Shown one piece after another: positions 1-15,092 of a stretch of 64,000 nt of DNA (positions are counted from its first letter, which is position 1; every line of letters starts with the position of its first letter). The DNA lies in assembly GCF_011045095.1 (NCBI RefSeq), contig NZ_JAALDL010000022.1, positions 1 through 64,000 on the forward strand. Direction: 5' to 3'. The position numbers and the translations under genes were made by a program. Origin of the DNA: Grimontia sedimenti (GTDB lineage: Bacteria; Pseudomonadota; Gammaproteobacteria; Enterobacterales; Vibrionaceae). The notes under the pieces were generated by a model. The model was not told the origin of the DNA. It did no database searches and saw nothing but the letters and a program-made list of their open reading frames with translations.

Positions 1-211
<211 letters not shown>

Positions 212-230
212 GATTTGACGACACACTAGC

Positions 231-259
231 AAAAAGGGCATCATTTGATGCCCTTTTTC
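231..259 (+). terminator. Intrinsic terminator after tuf
   Basis: A 13-bp perfect inverted repeat (arms 231-243 and 246-258) ends in a run of five T. It lies 20 bases after the tuf stop codon. Its A-rich 5' arm would also let it work on the opposite strand. Confidence 0.9.
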
Positions 260-431
260 TGCGCCAAATCTTTGGATTGGACTTTTTTTCACCGATTTGC
301 CGCAGTGGACATTGTTTTAGGGATAAGAAAATAGATGGTCATATGAATTTAAATCTATTTTCCTTGTTCTTTTACCTCGCTGACGCGAGGTTGTTGTCGT
401 CTATGAAGTAGACTAGTTACAGGTAGAATGT

Positions 432-803
432 ATGAAAGCGAATGCTGAAGCCCAAACCGGGTCAATGGACGCCCTGAAATGGGTTGTGGTCTTTGCCTTA
501 TTGGCCGTAGCGGTAGTGGGAAATAGCCTGTACAGTGATATGTCTGTCGTGCTACGCGCTGCTGCAGTTGTTGTGTTAGTTGCCGCCGCTGGTGGTGTTG
601 CTGCACTGACTGCCAAAGGTAAAGCAGCGATCACCTTTGCACGTGAATCGCGTATGGAAGTGCGTAAAGTGGTATGGCCTACTCGCCAGGAAACTTTGCA
701 AACCACTCTCATCGTTCTGGCTGTCACTGTCGTCATGGCGCTCATCCTGTGGGGCATCGACGGAATCATGGTCCGTCTGGTCCGCCTATTCACTGGCGTG
801 TGA
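432..803 (+). CDS. secE: Preprotein translocase subunit SecE
   Basis: SecE is the small essential subunit of the SecYEG inner-membrane protein-conducting channel. The 123-residue product has three hydrophobic segments, near residues 17-36, 40-61 and 92-115, like the three-span enterobacterial form. The conserved amphipathic stretch before the last span, with [12 protein letters not shown] around residues 77-88, is the family signature. The start is ATG at 432, after an AGGTAG sequence. nusG begins 10 bases after the stop, so the two form the usual secE-nusG pair. The 172 bases between the tuf terminator and secE hold no tRNA gene that I can recognise. Confidence 0.97.
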   Translation: MKANAEAQTGSMDALKWVVVFALLAVAVVGNSLYSDMSVVLRAAAVVVLVAAAGGVAALTAKGKAAITFARESRMEVRKVVWPTRQETLQTTLIVLAVTVVMALILWGIDGIMVRLVRLFTGV

Positions 804-813
804 GGTTAACTAC

Positions 814-1359
814 ATGAGCGAAGCTCCAAAAAAACGTTGGTATGTTGTTCAGGCTTTCTCTGGTTTCGAAGGCCGTGTAGCGAAGTCGCTGAAAGAACAT
901 ATCAAAATGCACGAGATGGAAGACTTCTTTGGTGAGGTACTGGTACCAACCGAGGAAGTGGTTGAAATGCGCGCAGGACAGCGTCGTAAGAGCGAGCGTA
1001 AGTTCTTCCCAGGTTATGTTCTGGTTCAGATGCTGATGAACGATGAGTCATGGCACCTGGTGCGTAGCGTACCACGTGTAATGGGCTTCATCGGCGGTAC
1101 ACCAGATCGTCCAGCGCCGATTTCTGATAAAGAAGCAGACGCTATTTTGAACCGTCTGGAGAAAGCGAGCGAATCGCCAGTACACAAAACTGTGTATGAA
1201 GCGGGTGAAGTTATCCGTGTTACTGAAGGCCCATTTGCGGACTTCAATGGTGTGGTAGAAGAAGTCGATTACGAGAAGAGCCGCCTGAAGGTGTCTGTCT
1301 CTATCTTCGGCCGTGCGACACCGGTAGAACTGGAATTCAGCCAAGTAGAAAAATCCTGA
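814..1359 (+). CDS. nusG: Transcription termination/antitermination factor NusG
   Basis: NusG binds RNA polymerase, suppresses pausing, and links it to Rho or to the ribosomal protein S10. The start is ATG at 814 ([20 protein letters not shown]), giving 181 residues, the normal length. An open frame extends upstream into secE but is not coding. The N-terminal NGN domain covers roughly residues 8-115 and includes the FFPGYVLV core. The C-terminal KOW domain follows from about residue 128 ([22 protein letters not shown]). It is co-transcribed with secE and ends before a strong terminator. Confidence 0.98.
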   Translation: MSEAPKKRWYVVQAFSGFEGRVAKSLKEHIKMHEMEDFFGEVLVPTEEVVEMRAGQRRKSERKFFPGYVLVQMLMNDESWHLVRSVPRVMGFIGGTPDRPAPISDKEADAILNRLEKASESPVHKTVYEAGEVIRVTEGPFADFNGVVEEVDYEKSRLKVSVSIFGRATPVELEFSQVEKS

Positions 1360-1386
1360 TCATTTTTTGCTCGGTAACAGTTGCGA

Positions 1387-1423
1387 GGGGCGCGAAATTT
1401 GAATACAATTTCGCGCCCTTTTG
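1387..1423 (+). terminator. Intrinsic terminator after nusG
   Basis: A 12-bp perfect stem (1388-1399 with 1407-1418), GC-rich at its base, has a 7-base loop and is followed by TTTT. It separates secE-nusG from the rplK operon. Confidence 0.88.
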
Positions 1424-1433
1424 TTAAACGGGG

Positions 1434-1460
1434 AGTCTGCTTGTCAAAAGTAGACGTTTG
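1434..1460 (+). promoter_or_regulatory. Possible L1-binding translational operator in the rplK leader
   Basis: The leader before rplK has a short hairpin, GTCTGC at 1435-1440 pairing with GTAGAC at 1450-1455 with one G-U pair, preceded by GGGGA. In E. coli, ribosomal protein L1 represses rplK-rplA translation by binding a structure here that mimics its rRNA site. The position fits. The structural match is inferred by eye and is weak. Confidence 0.35.
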
Positions 1461-1483
1461 AACCCAAATTTAGGTATTTAGTA

Positions 1484-2621
<1,138 letters not shown>

Positions 2622-2650
2622 TTGCTTGAAGCGATGAGTTGCTGTATAAT
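2622..2650 (+). promoter_or_regulatory. Promoter for rplJL-rpoBC
   Basis: Just after the rplA stop there is TTGCTT at 2622-2627 and a perfect TATAAT at 2645-2650, spaced by 17 bases. E. coli has a strong promoter in the same place. The downstream transcript would start near 2657 and carry the long L10 leader. Confidence 0.75.
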
Positions 2651-2654
2651 TCGT

Positions 2655-2850
2655 CGCTTCAAATTTATGGCTAAGTTCGGCTTGCCGAACTTCGTCCAAG
2701 ACCGTAGGCGTCTTACATAAGTAAGACTTAATCGTTACCTACGTAGACGGTGCCAGGAACATGATAGATATATTTCTTTCTTGGATCTGCGCCGTAATTA
2801 CTCTCCTGCTGTGAAGCAGCGAGTGGTGTAAAAACAATCCAGGAGCAAAT
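2655..2850 (+). promoter_or_regulatory. L10 leader, autoregulatory RNA upstream of rplJ
   Basis: About 200 bases of non-coding leader precede rplJ, the position and size of the conserved ribosomal protein L10 leader. Visible structure includes a nested pair: GTCTTAC 2710-2716 with GTAAGAC 2721-2727, inside CGTAGG 2703-2708 with CCTACG 2738-2743. In E. coli the L10(L7/L12)4 complex binds a kink-turn in this leader and blocks translation of rplJL. I infer the same role here from position and folding. Confidence 0.7.
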
Positions 2851-2854
2851 CCAA

Positions 2855-3343
2855 ATGGCATTAAATCTTCAAGACAAAAAAGCAATTGTTGCTGAAGTCA
2901 ACGAAGCTGCCAGCGGTGCCCTGTCTGCAGTTGTAGCTGATTCTCGCGGCGTAACAGTTGGCGCGATGACTTCTCTTCGTAAACAAGCGCGTGAAGCGGG
3001 TGTTTACATGAAAGTTGTTCGTAACACACTGGCTCGTCGTGCAGTAGACGGTACTGACTACGAATGTCTGAAAGACATCTTTGTTGGTCCTACACTGATT
3101 GCGTTCTCTACTGAGCACCCAGGTGCTGCAGCGCGTCTTTTCAAAGACTTCGCGAAAGAGAACAAAGATTTCGAGATCAAAGCTGCTGCATTCGAAGGCG
3201 CGCTGACTAACGCTGACGTACTGGCAACGCTGCCAACTTACGACGAAGCTATCGCACGTCTGATGATGTGCATGAAAGAAGCGTCTGCTGGCAAGCTGGT
3301 TCGCACTATCGCGGCTGTTCGCGATCAGAAAGAAGCTGCGTAA
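2855..3343 (+). CDS. rplJ: 50S ribosomal protein L10
   Basis: L10 anchors the L7/L12 stalk to the ribosome. The 162-residue product begins [15 protein letters not shown], the typical start, and contains the family signature around [25 protein letters not shown]. Its C-terminal helix, which carries the L7/L12 dimers, ends in [11 protein letters not shown]. The ATG follows a good AGGAG. rplL begins 60 bases downstream. It is probably feedback-regulated through the leader described above. Confidence 0.98.
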   Translation: MALNLQDKKAIVAEVNEAASGALSAVVADSRGVTVGAMTSLRKQAREAGVYMKVVRNTLARRAVDGTDYECLKDIFVGPTLIAFSTEHPGAAARLFKDFAKENKDFEIKAAAFEGALTNADVLATLPTYDEAIARLMMCMKEASAGKLVRTIAAVRDQKEAA

Positions 3344-3403
3344 TTCGCATTGCTTTTTACTGGTTGCTATTTAAACTAATTGTTGACTTTAAAGAGAATT
3401 GTT

Positions 3404-3772
3404 ATGTCTATCACTAACGAGCAAATCCTAGACGCAGTTGCAGAAATGTCTGTAATGCAAGTTGTTGAACTGATCGAAGCTATGGAAGAGAAGTTCGGTG
3501 TTTCTGCTGCTGCAGCAGTTGTTGCTGGCGGCGCTGCTGCTGGTGAAGCTGCAGAAGAGCAAACTGAATTCGACGTAATCCTGACTGCTGCTGGTGCAAA
3601 CAAAGTTGCAGTAATCAAAGCAGTTCGCGGCGCGACTGGTCTGGGCCTGAAAGAAGCGAAAGCAGTTGTTGACGGCGCTCCAGCACCTCTGAAAGAAGCT
3701 GTTTCTAAAGAAGAAGCAGAAGCTCTGAAGAAAGATCTGGAAGAAGCTGGTGCTTCTGTTGAAGTTAAGTAA
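3404..3772 (+). CDS. rplL: 50S ribosomal protein L7/L12
   Basis: L7/L12 is the multicopy stalk protein that recruits translation GTPases. The start is ATG at 3404 ([33 protein letters not shown]), giving 122 residues. An earlier in-frame codon at 3380 lacks support. The dimerising N-terminal domain is followed by an alanine-rich hinge near residues 36-52. The factor-binding C-terminal domain contains [17 protein letters not shown]. It ends before an attenuator that sets the ratio to rpoB. Confidence 0.98.
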   Translation: MSITNEQILDAVAEMSVMQVVELIEAMEEKFGVSAAAAVVAGGAAAGEAAEEQTEFDVILTAAGANKVAVIKAVRGATGLGLKEAKAVVDGAPAPLKEAVSKEEAEALKKDLEEAGASVEVK

Positions 3773-3799
3773 TTATTGCTTAGCTTCTTAGCCTGAAAA

Positions 3800-3838
3800 G
3801 GCTAATGGCTGGTGGCTAAATAGCCACCGGCCTTTTTG
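3800..3838 (+). terminator. rplL-rpoB attenuator (partial terminator)
   Basis: A 12-bp stem with one G-U pair (3807-3818 with 3821-3832) is followed by five T. It lies between rplL and rpoB, with no clear new promoter before rpoB. In E. coli an attenuator and RNase III site here lower rpoBC expression relative to ribosomal proteins. The same role is inferred. Confidence 0.8.
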
Positions 3839-4000
3839 CGCTGTAGGGCAGTGGTGAATTTTGCACCCCGTTTAGTCACTGCTGACCATGCAAACACATC
3901 GGAATTAACCCTCTGATGTTCCTACAGTAAACGGTGGTTATTAGTTACTGTCCCTCAGTCTGGACAGTTTGGGTCACTTATCAGCGAGCTGAGGAACCCT

Positions 4001-8026
<4,026 letters not shown>

Positions 8027-8058
8027 GCCCAGGCTTGTTTGCACTTCCCAGCGTAAAA

Positions 8059-8086
8059 TGAGATGCAGCAATAAGGCTGCATCTCA
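8059..8086 (+). other. Hairpin 1 between rpoB and rpoC
   Basis: An 11-bp perfect inverted repeat (8059-8069 with 8076-8086) has a 6-base loop. No T-run follows, so it is more likely an RNA stability or processing element than a terminator. Confidence 0.6.
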
Positions 8087-8116
8087 AATACAAAGGGAAT
8101 TTCCGGTATCAATATG

Positions 8117-8140
8117 AAAGTGCAGAGTGTCTGCACTTTT
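8117..8140 (+). other. Hairpin 2 between rpoB and rpoC
   Basis: A 10-bp perfect stem (8117-8126 with 8130-8139) has a 3-base loop and ends in TTTT, 29 bases before the rpoC start. It could be a weak attenuator or an endonuclease site. No function is demonstrated. Confidence 0.55.
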
Positions 8141-8168
8141 ATGGGTCAACTCCTCACAGGAGCCGAAT

Positions 8169-11100
8169 GTGAAAGACTTACTTAAGTTTCTGAAAGCACA
8201 GCACAAGACCGAAGAATTTGATGCAATCAAAATCGGTCTTGCTTCACCAGACATGATCCGTTCATGGTCTTTCGGTGAAGTGAAAAAGCCAGAAACCATT
8301 AACTACCGTACCTTTAAGCCTGAGCGTGACGGTCTGTTCTGTGCACGTATCTTTGGCCCGGTAAAAGACTACGAATGTCTTTGTGGTAAATACAAGCGCC
8401 TGAAGCACCGTGGCGTGATCTGTGAAAAATGTGGTGTTGAAGTTACTCAGACCAAAGTACGTCGTGAGCGTATGGGTCACATTGAGCTGGCTTCACCTGT
8501 TGCCCACATCTGGTTCCTGAAATCACTGCCTAGCCGTATCGGTTTGCTGATGGACATGCCTCTGCGTGACATCGAGCGTGTTCTGTACTTCGAATCATAC
8601 GTTGTGATCGAACCAGGCATGACCGATCTTGAGCGTAGCCAAATGCTGTCTGAAGAACAGTATCTGGACGCGTTGGAGCAATGGGGTGATGAATTCGACG
8701 CTCGTATGGGTGCCGAAGCAGTGAAAGCCCTGCTGGCGAACATGGACCTGGCAGCTGAAGCTGAACTGATGCGCGAAGAGCTGGAAGAAACCAACTCTGA
8801 AACCAAGCGCAAGAAAATCACCAAGCGCCTGAAGCTTGTTGAAGCATTCCTGCAGTCTGGAAACAATCCTGAGTGGATGATCCTGACTGTTCTTCCAGTA
8901 CTGCCGCCGGATCTGCGTCCGCTGGTACCACTGGATGGCGGTCGTTTCGCGACATCAGATCTGAACGATCTGTACCGTCGTGTTATCAACCGTAACAACC
9001 GTCTGAAGCGCCTGCTGGATCTGGCTGCACCTGACATCATCGTACGTAACGAAAAACGTATGCTGCAAGAGTCAGTTGACGCCCTGCTGGACAACGGTCG
9101 CCGTGGTCGTGCCATTACTGGTTCGAACAAGCGTCCTCTGAAGTCTCTGGCTGACATGATCAAAGGTAAGCAAGGTCGTTTCCGTCAGAACCTGCTTGGT
9201 AAGCGTGTAGACTACTCTGGCCGTTCGGTAATCACCGTTGGTCCATACCTGCGTCTGCACCAGTGTGGTCTTCCTAAGAAGATGGCACTTGAGCTGTTCA
9301 AACCATTTATCTACGGCAAGCTGGAAGCTCGTGGTCTGGCGACCACCATCAAAGCGGCTAAGAAGATGGTAGAGCGCGAAGAAGCGGTCGTTTGGGATAT
9401 TCTGGATGAAGTTATCCGTGAACACCCAGTACTGCTGAACCGTGCACCGACACTTCACCGTCTGGGTATTCAGGCGTTTGAGCCAGTGCTCATTGAAGGT
9501 AAAGCAATCCAACTGCACCCACTCGTTTGTGCGGCATACAACGCCGACTTCGATGGTGACCAGATGGCTGTTCACGTACCTCTGACACTGGAAGCACAGC
9601 TAGAAGCGCGTGCTCTGATGATGTCGACCAACAACATCCTGTCTCCTGCGTCCGGTGATCCAATCATCGTACCTTCTCAGGACGTTGTATTGGGTCTGTA
9701 CTACATGACCCGTGAGAAAGTTAACGCGAAAGGTGAAGCACTTTACCTGTCTGGCCCTGCGGAAGCTGAAAAAGCATACCGTACTGGCAGCGCAGAACTG
9801 CACGCACGCGTTAAGGTTCGTATCAAAGAAGTGCTGTTCGACGAATTGGGTAACCGCTCTGAGAAAGTTGAGCTGGTGGACACCACTGTTGGTCGTGCAA
9901 TGCTGTGGCAAATCGTGCCTGAAGGCCTGCCATACAGCATCGTTAACCAGGCGCTGGGCAAGAAGCAAATCTCTGCTCTGCTGAACACCTGTTACCGTGC
10001 ACTGGGTCTGAAAGATACCGTTATCTTCGCTGACCAAATCATGTACACCGGTTTCGCTTACGCGGCACTGTCTGGTGTATCTGTTGGTATCGACGACATG
10101 GTTATCCCGCAGGCTAAATACGACCTGATCGAAGCGGCAGAAGCTGAAGTTGCTGAGATCCAGGAGCAGTTCCAGTCTGGTCTTGTTACTGCCGGCGAAC
10201 GTTACAACAAAGTTATCGATATCTGGGCTGCAGCGAACGAACAAGTTGCTAAAGCGATGATGGATAACCTGTCTTTCGACACCGTGATTAACCGTGATGG
10301 TGAAGAAGAAGAGCAGAAGTCGTTCAACAGCGTATACATGATGGCCGACTCAGGTGCTCGTGGTTCTGCTGCACAGATTCGTCAGTTGGCGGGTATGCGT
10401 GGTCTGATGGCGAAACCAGATGGCTCGATCATCGAAACGCCTATCACGGCAAACTTCCGTGAAGGTCTGAACGTACTTCAGTACTTCATCTCGACGCACG
10501 GTGCACGTAAAGGTCTTGCGGATACCGCACTGAAGACTGCGAACTCCGGTTACCTGACCCGTCGTCTGGTAGACGTAGCTCAAGACGTTGTAGTAACTGA
10601 AACTGACTGTGGTACCTCAGAAGGTATCAACATGATGGCAGTTATCGAAGGTGGTGACGTTAAAGAAGCACTGCGTGAGCGTGTTCTGGGCCGTGTGGTT
10701 GCAGAAGACGTACTCAAGCCAGGTACTGATGAAGTACTGGCGCCACGCAACACCCTGCTTGATGAGAAGTGGTGTGACATCCTGGAGCAGAACTCTGTAG
10801 ACCAGGTGAAAGTGCGTTCTGTCGTAACCTGTGAAACTGACTTCGGTTGTTGTGCAAACTGTTACGGTCGCGACCTGGCTCGTGGTCACATTGTTAACCA
10901 CGGCGAGTCTGTTGGTGTTATCGCGGCACAGTCAATCGGTGAACCAGGTACCCAGCTGACGATGCGTACGTTCCACATCGGTGGTGCGGCATCTCGTGCG
11001 GCAGCAGAAAGCAGCATCCAGGTGAAGAACAACGGTTCTATGCACCTGCACAATGCGAAGTTCGTTACTAACAACGCTGGCAAGCTGGTGATCACTTCAC

Positions 11101-12383
11101 GTGCATCTGAGCTGACTATCGTTGACGAGTTCGGTCGTACCAAGGAAAGCTACAAGCTGCCTTACGGTTGTGTACTGAGCAAGAAAGATGGCGATGCTGT
11201 TAACGCGGGCGAAACCGTGGCTAACTGGGATCCGCACACCATGCCGATCATCACCGAAGTAGAAGGTCGCATCGAGTTCGTTGACATGATTGACGGTGTT
11301 ACCGTTCAACGTCAAACGGATGAGCTGACCGGTCTGTCTTCAATGGTGGTTCTGGATGCTGCAGAGCGTACATCAGCAGGTAAAGACATGCGTCCTACCG
11401 TTCGTCTGATTGATGCATCTGGTAACGCGGTGATGATCCCGGGTACTGATATGCCTGCACAATACTTCCTGCCTGGTAAAGCAATTGTCCAGCTGGAAGA
11501 CGGTGCAAACGTAGGTGTGGGTGATACTCTGTCTCGTATTCCTCAGGAATCTGGCGGTACGAAAGATATCACCGGTGGTCTGCCACGCGTTGCGGACCTG
11601 TTCGAAGCTCGTAAGCCTAAAGAGCCTGCAATTCTGGCAGAGATCACGGGTGCAGTTTCCTTCGGTAAAGAAACCAAAGGTAAACGCCGCCTGATCATCA
11701 CGCCAACTGACGGTTCTCCATACGAAGAGATGATTCCTAAGTGGCGTCAGCTGAACGTATTTGAAGGTGAGAAAGTTGAGAAAGGTGACGTCATCGCCGA
11801 TGGTCCAGAATCTCCACACGACATTCTGCGTCTTCGTGGCGTGCGTGCGGTAACTGAGTACATCACTAACGAAGTACAAGACGTTTACCGTCTGCAGGGC
11901 GTTAAGATTAACGATAAGCACATCGAGACTATCGTTCGTCAGATGCTGCGCAAAGTAACTATCCTGTCTTCAGGCGACTCTGAGTTCCTGGAAGGCGAGC
12001 AGGTAGAATACTCTCGCGTCACTATCGCGAACCGTATGCTGGAAGCGGAAGGCAAACAGCCTGCAAGCTTCGAGCGCGATCTGCTGGGTATCACCAAAGC
12101 GTCTCTGGCAACTGAATCGTTCATCTCTGCGGCATCGTTCCAGGAAACGACCCGCGTACTGACCGAAGCAGCTGTATCTGGCAAGCGCGACGAACTGCGC
12201 GGCCTGAAAGAGAACGTAATCGTTGGTCGTCTGATCCCTGCGGGTACCGGTTTTGCTTACCACAAGTCGCGCCAAGCGCGTCGCAACGTGGTAGAAGAAC
12301 CAGTAGCTCCGCAAATCGATGCTGAACAAGCATCTCAGGATCTGGCAGCACTGCTGAACGCAGGTCTGAGCGACGACAACTAA
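8169..12383 (+). CDS. rpoC: DNA-directed RNA polymerase subunit beta'
   Basis: RpoC is the catalytic beta' subunit. I place the start at GTG 8169 ([17 protein letters not shown]), six bases after a clear AGGAG at 8158-8162. This gives 1404 residues, and the E. coli gene also starts with GTG. The open frame extends 14 codons further up, through hairpin 2, and that part is not coding. The N-terminal zinc ribbon is [20 protein letters not shown]. The Mg-binding active site is [12 protein letters not shown]. The second zinc site includes [20 protein letters not shown]-type terminator follows. Confidence 0.98.
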   Translation: MKDLLKFLKAQHKTEEFDAIKIGLASPDMIRSWSFGEVKKPETINYRTFKPERDGLFCARIFGPVKDYECLCGKYKRLKHRGVICEKCGVEVTQTKVRRERMGHIELASPVAHIWFLKSLPSRIGLLMDMPLRDIERVLYFESYVVIEPGMTDLERSQMLSEEQYLDALEQWGDEFDARMGAEAVKALLANMDLAAEAELMREELEETNSETKRKKITKRLKLVEAFLQSGNNPEWMILTVLPVLPPDLRPLVPLDGGRFATSDLNDLYRRVINRNNRLKRLLDLAAPDIIVRNEKRMLQESVDALLDNGRRGRAITGSNKRPLKSLADMIKGKQGRFRQNLLGKRVDYSGRSVITVGPYLRLHQCGLPKKMALELFKPFIYGKLEARGLATTIKAAKKMVEREEAVVWDILDEVIREHPVLLNRAPTLHRLGIQAFEPVLIEGKAIQLHPLVCAAYNADFDGDQMAVHVPLTLEAQLEARALMMSTNNILSPASGDPIIVPSQDVVLGLYYMTREKVNAKGEALYLSGPAEAEKAYRTGSAELHARVKVRIKEVLFDELGNRSEKVELVDTTVGRAMLWQIVPEGLPYSIVNQALGKKQISALLNTCYRALGLKDTVIFADQIMYTGFAYAALSGVSVGIDDMVIPQAKYDLIEAAEAEVAEIQEQFQSGLVTAGERYNKVIDIWAAANEQVAKAMMDNLSFDTVINRDGEEEEQKSFNSVYMMADSGARGSAAQIRQLAGMRGLMAKPDGSIIETPITANFREGLNVLQYFISTHGARKGLADTALKTANSGYLTRRLVDVAQDVVVTETDCGTSEGINMMAVIEGGDVKEALRERVLGRVVAEDVLKPGTDEVLAPRNTLLDEKWCDILEQNSVDQVKVRSVVTCETDFGCCANCYGRDLARGHIVNHGESVGVIAAQSIGEPGTQLTMRTFHIGGAASRAAAESSIQVKNNGSMHLHNAKFVTNNAGKLVITSRASELTIVDEFGRTKESYKLPYGCVLSKKDGDAVNAGETVANWDPHTMPIITEVEGRIEFVDMIDGVTVQRQTDELTGLSSMVVLDAAERTSAGKDMRPTVRLIDASGNAVMIPGTDMPAQYFLPGKAIVQLEDGANVGVGDTLSRIPQESGGTKDITGGLPRVADLFEARKPKEPAILAEITGAVSFGKETKGKRRLIITPTDGSPYEEMIPKWRQLNVFEGEKVEKGDVIADGPESPHDILRLRGVRAVTEYITNEVQDVYRLQGVKINDKHIETIVRQMLRKVTILSSGDSEFLEGEQVEYSRVTIANRMLEAEGKQPASFERDLLGITKASLATESFISAASFQETTRVLTEAAVSGKRDELRGLKENVIVGRLIPAGTGFAYHKSRQARRNVVEEPVAPQIDAEQASQDLAALLNAGLSDDN

Positions 12384-12401
12384 TCTCGCGTCATGACTGA
12401 T

Positions 12402-12430
12402 AAAAGGCATCCTTCGGGGTGCCTTTTTTA
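12402..12430 (+). terminator. Intrinsic terminator after rpoC
   Basis: The stem GGCATCC/GGGTGCC (one T-G pair) has a TTCG tetraloop, an A-rich 5' flank and seven T after it. It ends the rpoBC transcript. Confidence 0.9.
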
Positions 12431-12462
12431 TTGCCTGAATTTCAGTAAGTCAGAGACTATCT

Positions 12463-12511
12463 GAGAAGCGAGAAGCGAGAAGCGAGAAGCGAGAAGCGAG
12501 AAGCGAGAAGC
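12463..12511. repeat. Seven-copy tandem heptamer GAGAAGC
   Basis: Seven perfect head-to-tail copies of the 7-bp unit GAGAAGC occupy 49 bases between the rpoC terminator and the end of rsd. The array lies outside any gene. Perfect short tandem arrays usually vary in copy number by slippage. It has no unique spacers and is not a CRISPR. Confidence 0.95.
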
Positions 12512-12570
12512 GGAGTCTAGAAAACCGGCTGATGAATAACATCAACCGGAAGGACTGAGAACGTTATATA

Positions 12571-13050
12571 TTAAGCGCCGGGAGGAATTGCTAAGCTGTC
12601 CGCAATCAGCTGGATCAGCATGTCTTCTTTTTCGAAGCGCATTTCCATGATTTCGCCAACAGTAGAAATGTCGCTGTCAAAACCCGCGAAATTGTCGTCA
12701 TCTAAGACAAACCCACTGTACTTGTCATTGAAGTTCAGAAGGGGCTCTGTCGTTTCTACTATATGTAAGTAGAGACCATCAATCTCTTCGTTGGTGGAGA
12801 AACCAGTGGCTTTCCAACGCTCCATGACCATGTCATAGATTTTGAAGTGACCCGCGGAGATATAGTCCACCAAGGCTTCACAGAAGCGATTCAATTCTTC
12901 TTCGGTTGGCAGACAGGTTTTATTGTTGCCAGAAAGACCAGCTACTTTGCAGTACTGAACCAGCAGTTCCTGTCTTAACGTTAACCAGTAGTCGATCACA
13001 TCACTGTAACCGCCCCACTGTTGTTGTGCTTTTTCGAGTTTATTAAGCAT
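12571..13050 (-). CDS. rsd: Regulator of sigma D (anti-sigma70 factor)
   Basis: Rsd binds sigma70 region 4 in stationary phase and releases core polymerase for other sigma factors. I choose ATG 13050 (MLNKLEKAQQQWGG), which matches the usual MLN start and has GAGG 8-9 bases upstream, giving 159 residues. An ATG five codons earlier is also possible. Family features are the all-helical fold and the segment FCEALVDYISAGHFKIYDMV. The genes downstream of rpoC often include rsd and nudC in this group. It is divergent from nudC. Confidence 0.92.
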   Translation of the reverse strand: MLNKLEKAQQQWGGYSDVIDYWLTLRQELLVQYCKVAGLSGNNKTCLPTEEELNRFCEALVDYISAGHFKIYDMVMERWKATGFSTNEEIDGLYLHIVETTEPLLNFNDKYSGFVLDDDNFAGFDSDISTVGEIMEMRFEKEDMLIQLIADSLAIPPGA

Positions 13051-13192
13051 GACCACGTTCCTCATGATCAGCGCACCTGAGCGCTTTTATAGGATTACAG
13101 CCATATCAATCAGGCCATCAATTGTCTAACATCAGGTTACTGATTTTAGAGTGCCTCAAATCGCCCGGCCAAGCAAGGATCGAAGTGTTGTT

Positions 13193-13951
13193 ATGTCTGA
13201 TCAAAAAGATCTTGTATATCTGTGTTGTGTAACTAAAGGACAACTCTGGTTGGCGGATCACAACCTTCCACTTATCTCTAAAAATCAATTGGATAAATGG
13301 GTTAAGGCAAGCTACGCCATAGGACACTTTGATGGGCATGAGGTTGTGTATGCGTATGGGCACCACAGTGCACGTGAAACTGAGCTGGCTGGATTGCGAT
13401 CTTTGTTACACCTGCCCGGGGAATTGTTCAATCTCGCAGGGCGCGCTATTCAGATTGATTACATGCGTGATTCTCAGGTGTTTTGTAGCCGTTGTGGCAG
13501 TAAAAACCGTTTTGAGCCGTCTCATCCTGCGATGGTATGCGATGCCTGTGAGACGGTTCATTATCCACGGGTTTCACCTTGTGTGATTGTGGCTGTTAAA
13601 AAGGGCGGTCAAATTCTGTTGGCTCATCATCCTCGCCATAAAAACGGTATGTATACAGTGATTGCCGGTTTTGTCGAAGTGGGAGAGACGCTGGAGCAAT
13701 GTGTTGCCCGTGAGGTGAAGGAAGAAACAGGAATAGATGTTAGTAACATCCGCTACTTTGACAGTCAGCCTTGGGCTTTTCCCTCCAACCTGATGATGGG
13801 GTTTGTCGCAGACTATGAGAGCGGTGAGATTAATCCAGACTATGAAGAGCTCACGGACGCGCAGTGGTTTGATGTCGATGACTTGCCGCTGGTGGCACCG
13901 GAAGGGACCATTGCCAGACGCTTGATTGAAGCGGTCAAAGTGCAGAATTAA
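13193..13951 (+). CDS. nudC: NADH pyrophosphatase / RNA NAD-decapping hydrolase
   Basis: NudC cleaves NADH to NMNH and AMP and removes NAD caps from RNA 5' ends. I place the start at ATG 13193 (MSDQKDLVYLCC), giving 252 residues. A GTG at 13151 in the same frame would add 14 residues. The zinc ribbon is CSRCGSKNRF with CDACE near residues 95-121. The Nudix box GFVEVGETLEQCVAREVKEETGI and the subfamily signature SQPWAFPSNLM are complete. The gene sits opposite rsd and is followed by a small terminator. Confidence 0.95.
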   Translation: MSDQKDLVYLCCVTKGQLWLADHNLPLISKNQLDKWVKASYAIGHFDGHEVVYAYGHHSARETELAGLRSLLHLPGELFNLAGRAIQIDYMRDSQVFCSRCGSKNRFEPSHPAMVCDACETVHYPRVSPCVIVAVKKGGQILLAHHPRHKNGMYTVIAGFVEVGETLEQCVAREVKEETGIDVSNIRYFDSQPWAFPSNLMMGFVADYESGEINPDYEELTDAQWFDVDDLPLVAPEGTIARRLIEAVKVQN

Positions 13952-13973
13952 GGGATGCAGAACATCCCTTTTT
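13950..13973 (+). terminator. Terminator after nudC
   Basis: An 8-bp perfect stem (13950-13957 with 13963-13970) overlaps the nudC stop codon and is followed by T residues. It lies between the convergent genes nudC and acoC. Confidence 0.75.
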
Positions 13974-13988
13974 AGTGGTTACCGGAAC

Positions 13989-15092
13989 CTATTGGGTGTG
14001 GGAAAGGATGAGGGCATTAACTGCTGCCGCTTGCTCCATCTGCACCATATGTCCAGCCCCTGCGAGAACGTGCACTTCTGCATTGCTGATGTTTGAAGCG
14101 TGCGAGGCAGGGATTACCGCATATGACTCGCCCCAAATCACAAGCGGTGACGGAATAGCATCTAAGTCCAGCGCAACGCCTTGGGTGCCATCCACAAAAA
14201 GCTGATCGGCGAGCGTGTTCAGTGAGGTTTTTACTCCATCAAGCCGTTTGTATTTGAGAACATCATCGACCAGATTACGCGTGACCAAACTACTGTCTGC
14301 AAAAAGCAGCTGCAAGACAGGTTTTAGGGTTTTCCGGCTTTCTGAATCGACAAAGCCACGGATGTAGTTGCTGTTGATGTCTTTCCCAAGGCCAGCGCTG
14401 CCAATCAAAGTCAGCGAAGCGACCTTATTGGGATGGAGCCTTGCGAGTTCACCACTAATAAGCCCGCCCATCGAATGACCGACCAAATGGGCTCTCTCAA
14501 TATCGAGCTTATCCATCACAGTCACGACGGTGTTGATGAGGTCGTTAAACTGCACATCTGCTGAAATCGCTGACTGTCCGTGGTTTGGAAGATCAAGCGC
14601 CAGCACAGGCGCTTTTTCGGCAAGGGCATCCAGATTAAACAACCAGTTATCCAAGTCGCCGCCAAAGCCATGTATCAGCACATAAGGTATTCCAGATGCG
14701 TCGGCATTCTGATGACTGTATCGAATGCGTCCTGCGTCGGTGTCGATAAATGCATAGGCGGAGGCTGCTTCTTCCTCGTCTCCTTCTTCGGAAGAGGGCT
14801 GAACAAAGGCGGCGATATAGGCATCGACTTCTTCGTCTGTCACCTCTGGTGGCGCAAGCACACCGAGCAGTGCCTGAACCGAATATACATCTCCTTCCAC
14901 TGCAACCTTGCGTCTTAGGAGCCCTGCATCCGGCGCTTCCACCTCGCTGGCAATCTTGTCGGTTTCCACATCCATGATCACCTGACCGACTTCAACGGTG
15001 TCGCCCTCGTCGACATGCCAATCAGTGAGGGTGCCTTCCTTCATGGAAAGCCCCCATTTGGGCATCACCACAGGTATGATCTTCTCACTCAT
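13989..15092 (-). CDS. acoC: Acetoin dehydrogenase complex E2 component (lipoyl plus alpha/beta hydrolase)
   Basis: AcoC is the acetyl-transferring E2 component of the acetoin dehydrogenase complex, which splits acetoin to acetaldehyde and acetyl-CoA. The 367 residues begin with a lipoyl domain, with the lipoylated lysine expected at K46 in ETDKIASE. A linker rich in Glu near residues 100-111 follows. The rest is an alpha/beta hydrolase fold, with oxyanion loop HGFGG at 141-145, nucleophile elbow GHSMGG (S207) and a likely catalytic His near 348. This hydrolase-type E2 is known from acoC of Ralstonia and Pseudomonas and differs from the usual CAT-domain E2. Its start overlaps the acoB stop by four bases. 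It is the last gene of acoXABC. Confidence 0.93.
   Translation of the reverse strand: MSEKIIPVVMPKWGLSMKEGTLTDWHVDEGDTVEVGQVIMDVETDKIASEVEAPDAGLLRRKVAVEGDVYSVQALLGVLAPPEVTDEEVDAYIAAFVQPSSEEGDEEEAASAYAFIDTDAGRIRYSHQNADASGIPYVLIHGFGGDLDNWLFNLDALAEKAPVLALDLPNHGQSAISADVQFNDLINTVVTVMDKLDIERAHLVGHSMGGLISGELARLHPNKVASLTLIGSAGLGKDINSNYIRGFVDSESRKTLKPVLQLLFADSSLVTRNLVDDVLKYKRLDGVKTSLNTLADQLFVDGTQGVALDLDAIPSPLVIWGESYAVIPASHASNISNAEVHVLAGAGHMVQMEQAAAVNALILSHTQ

Noticed and set aside
637-813. Upstream extension of nusG to 240 residues
   Set aside because: The extra 59 codons lie inside secE in another frame. The family start [15 protein letters not shown] at 814 gives the normal 181 residues.
12463-12511. 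Tandem heptamers considered as a CRISPR array
   Set aside because: The units are contiguous, with no spacers, and only 7 bases long. This is a simple tandem repeat.
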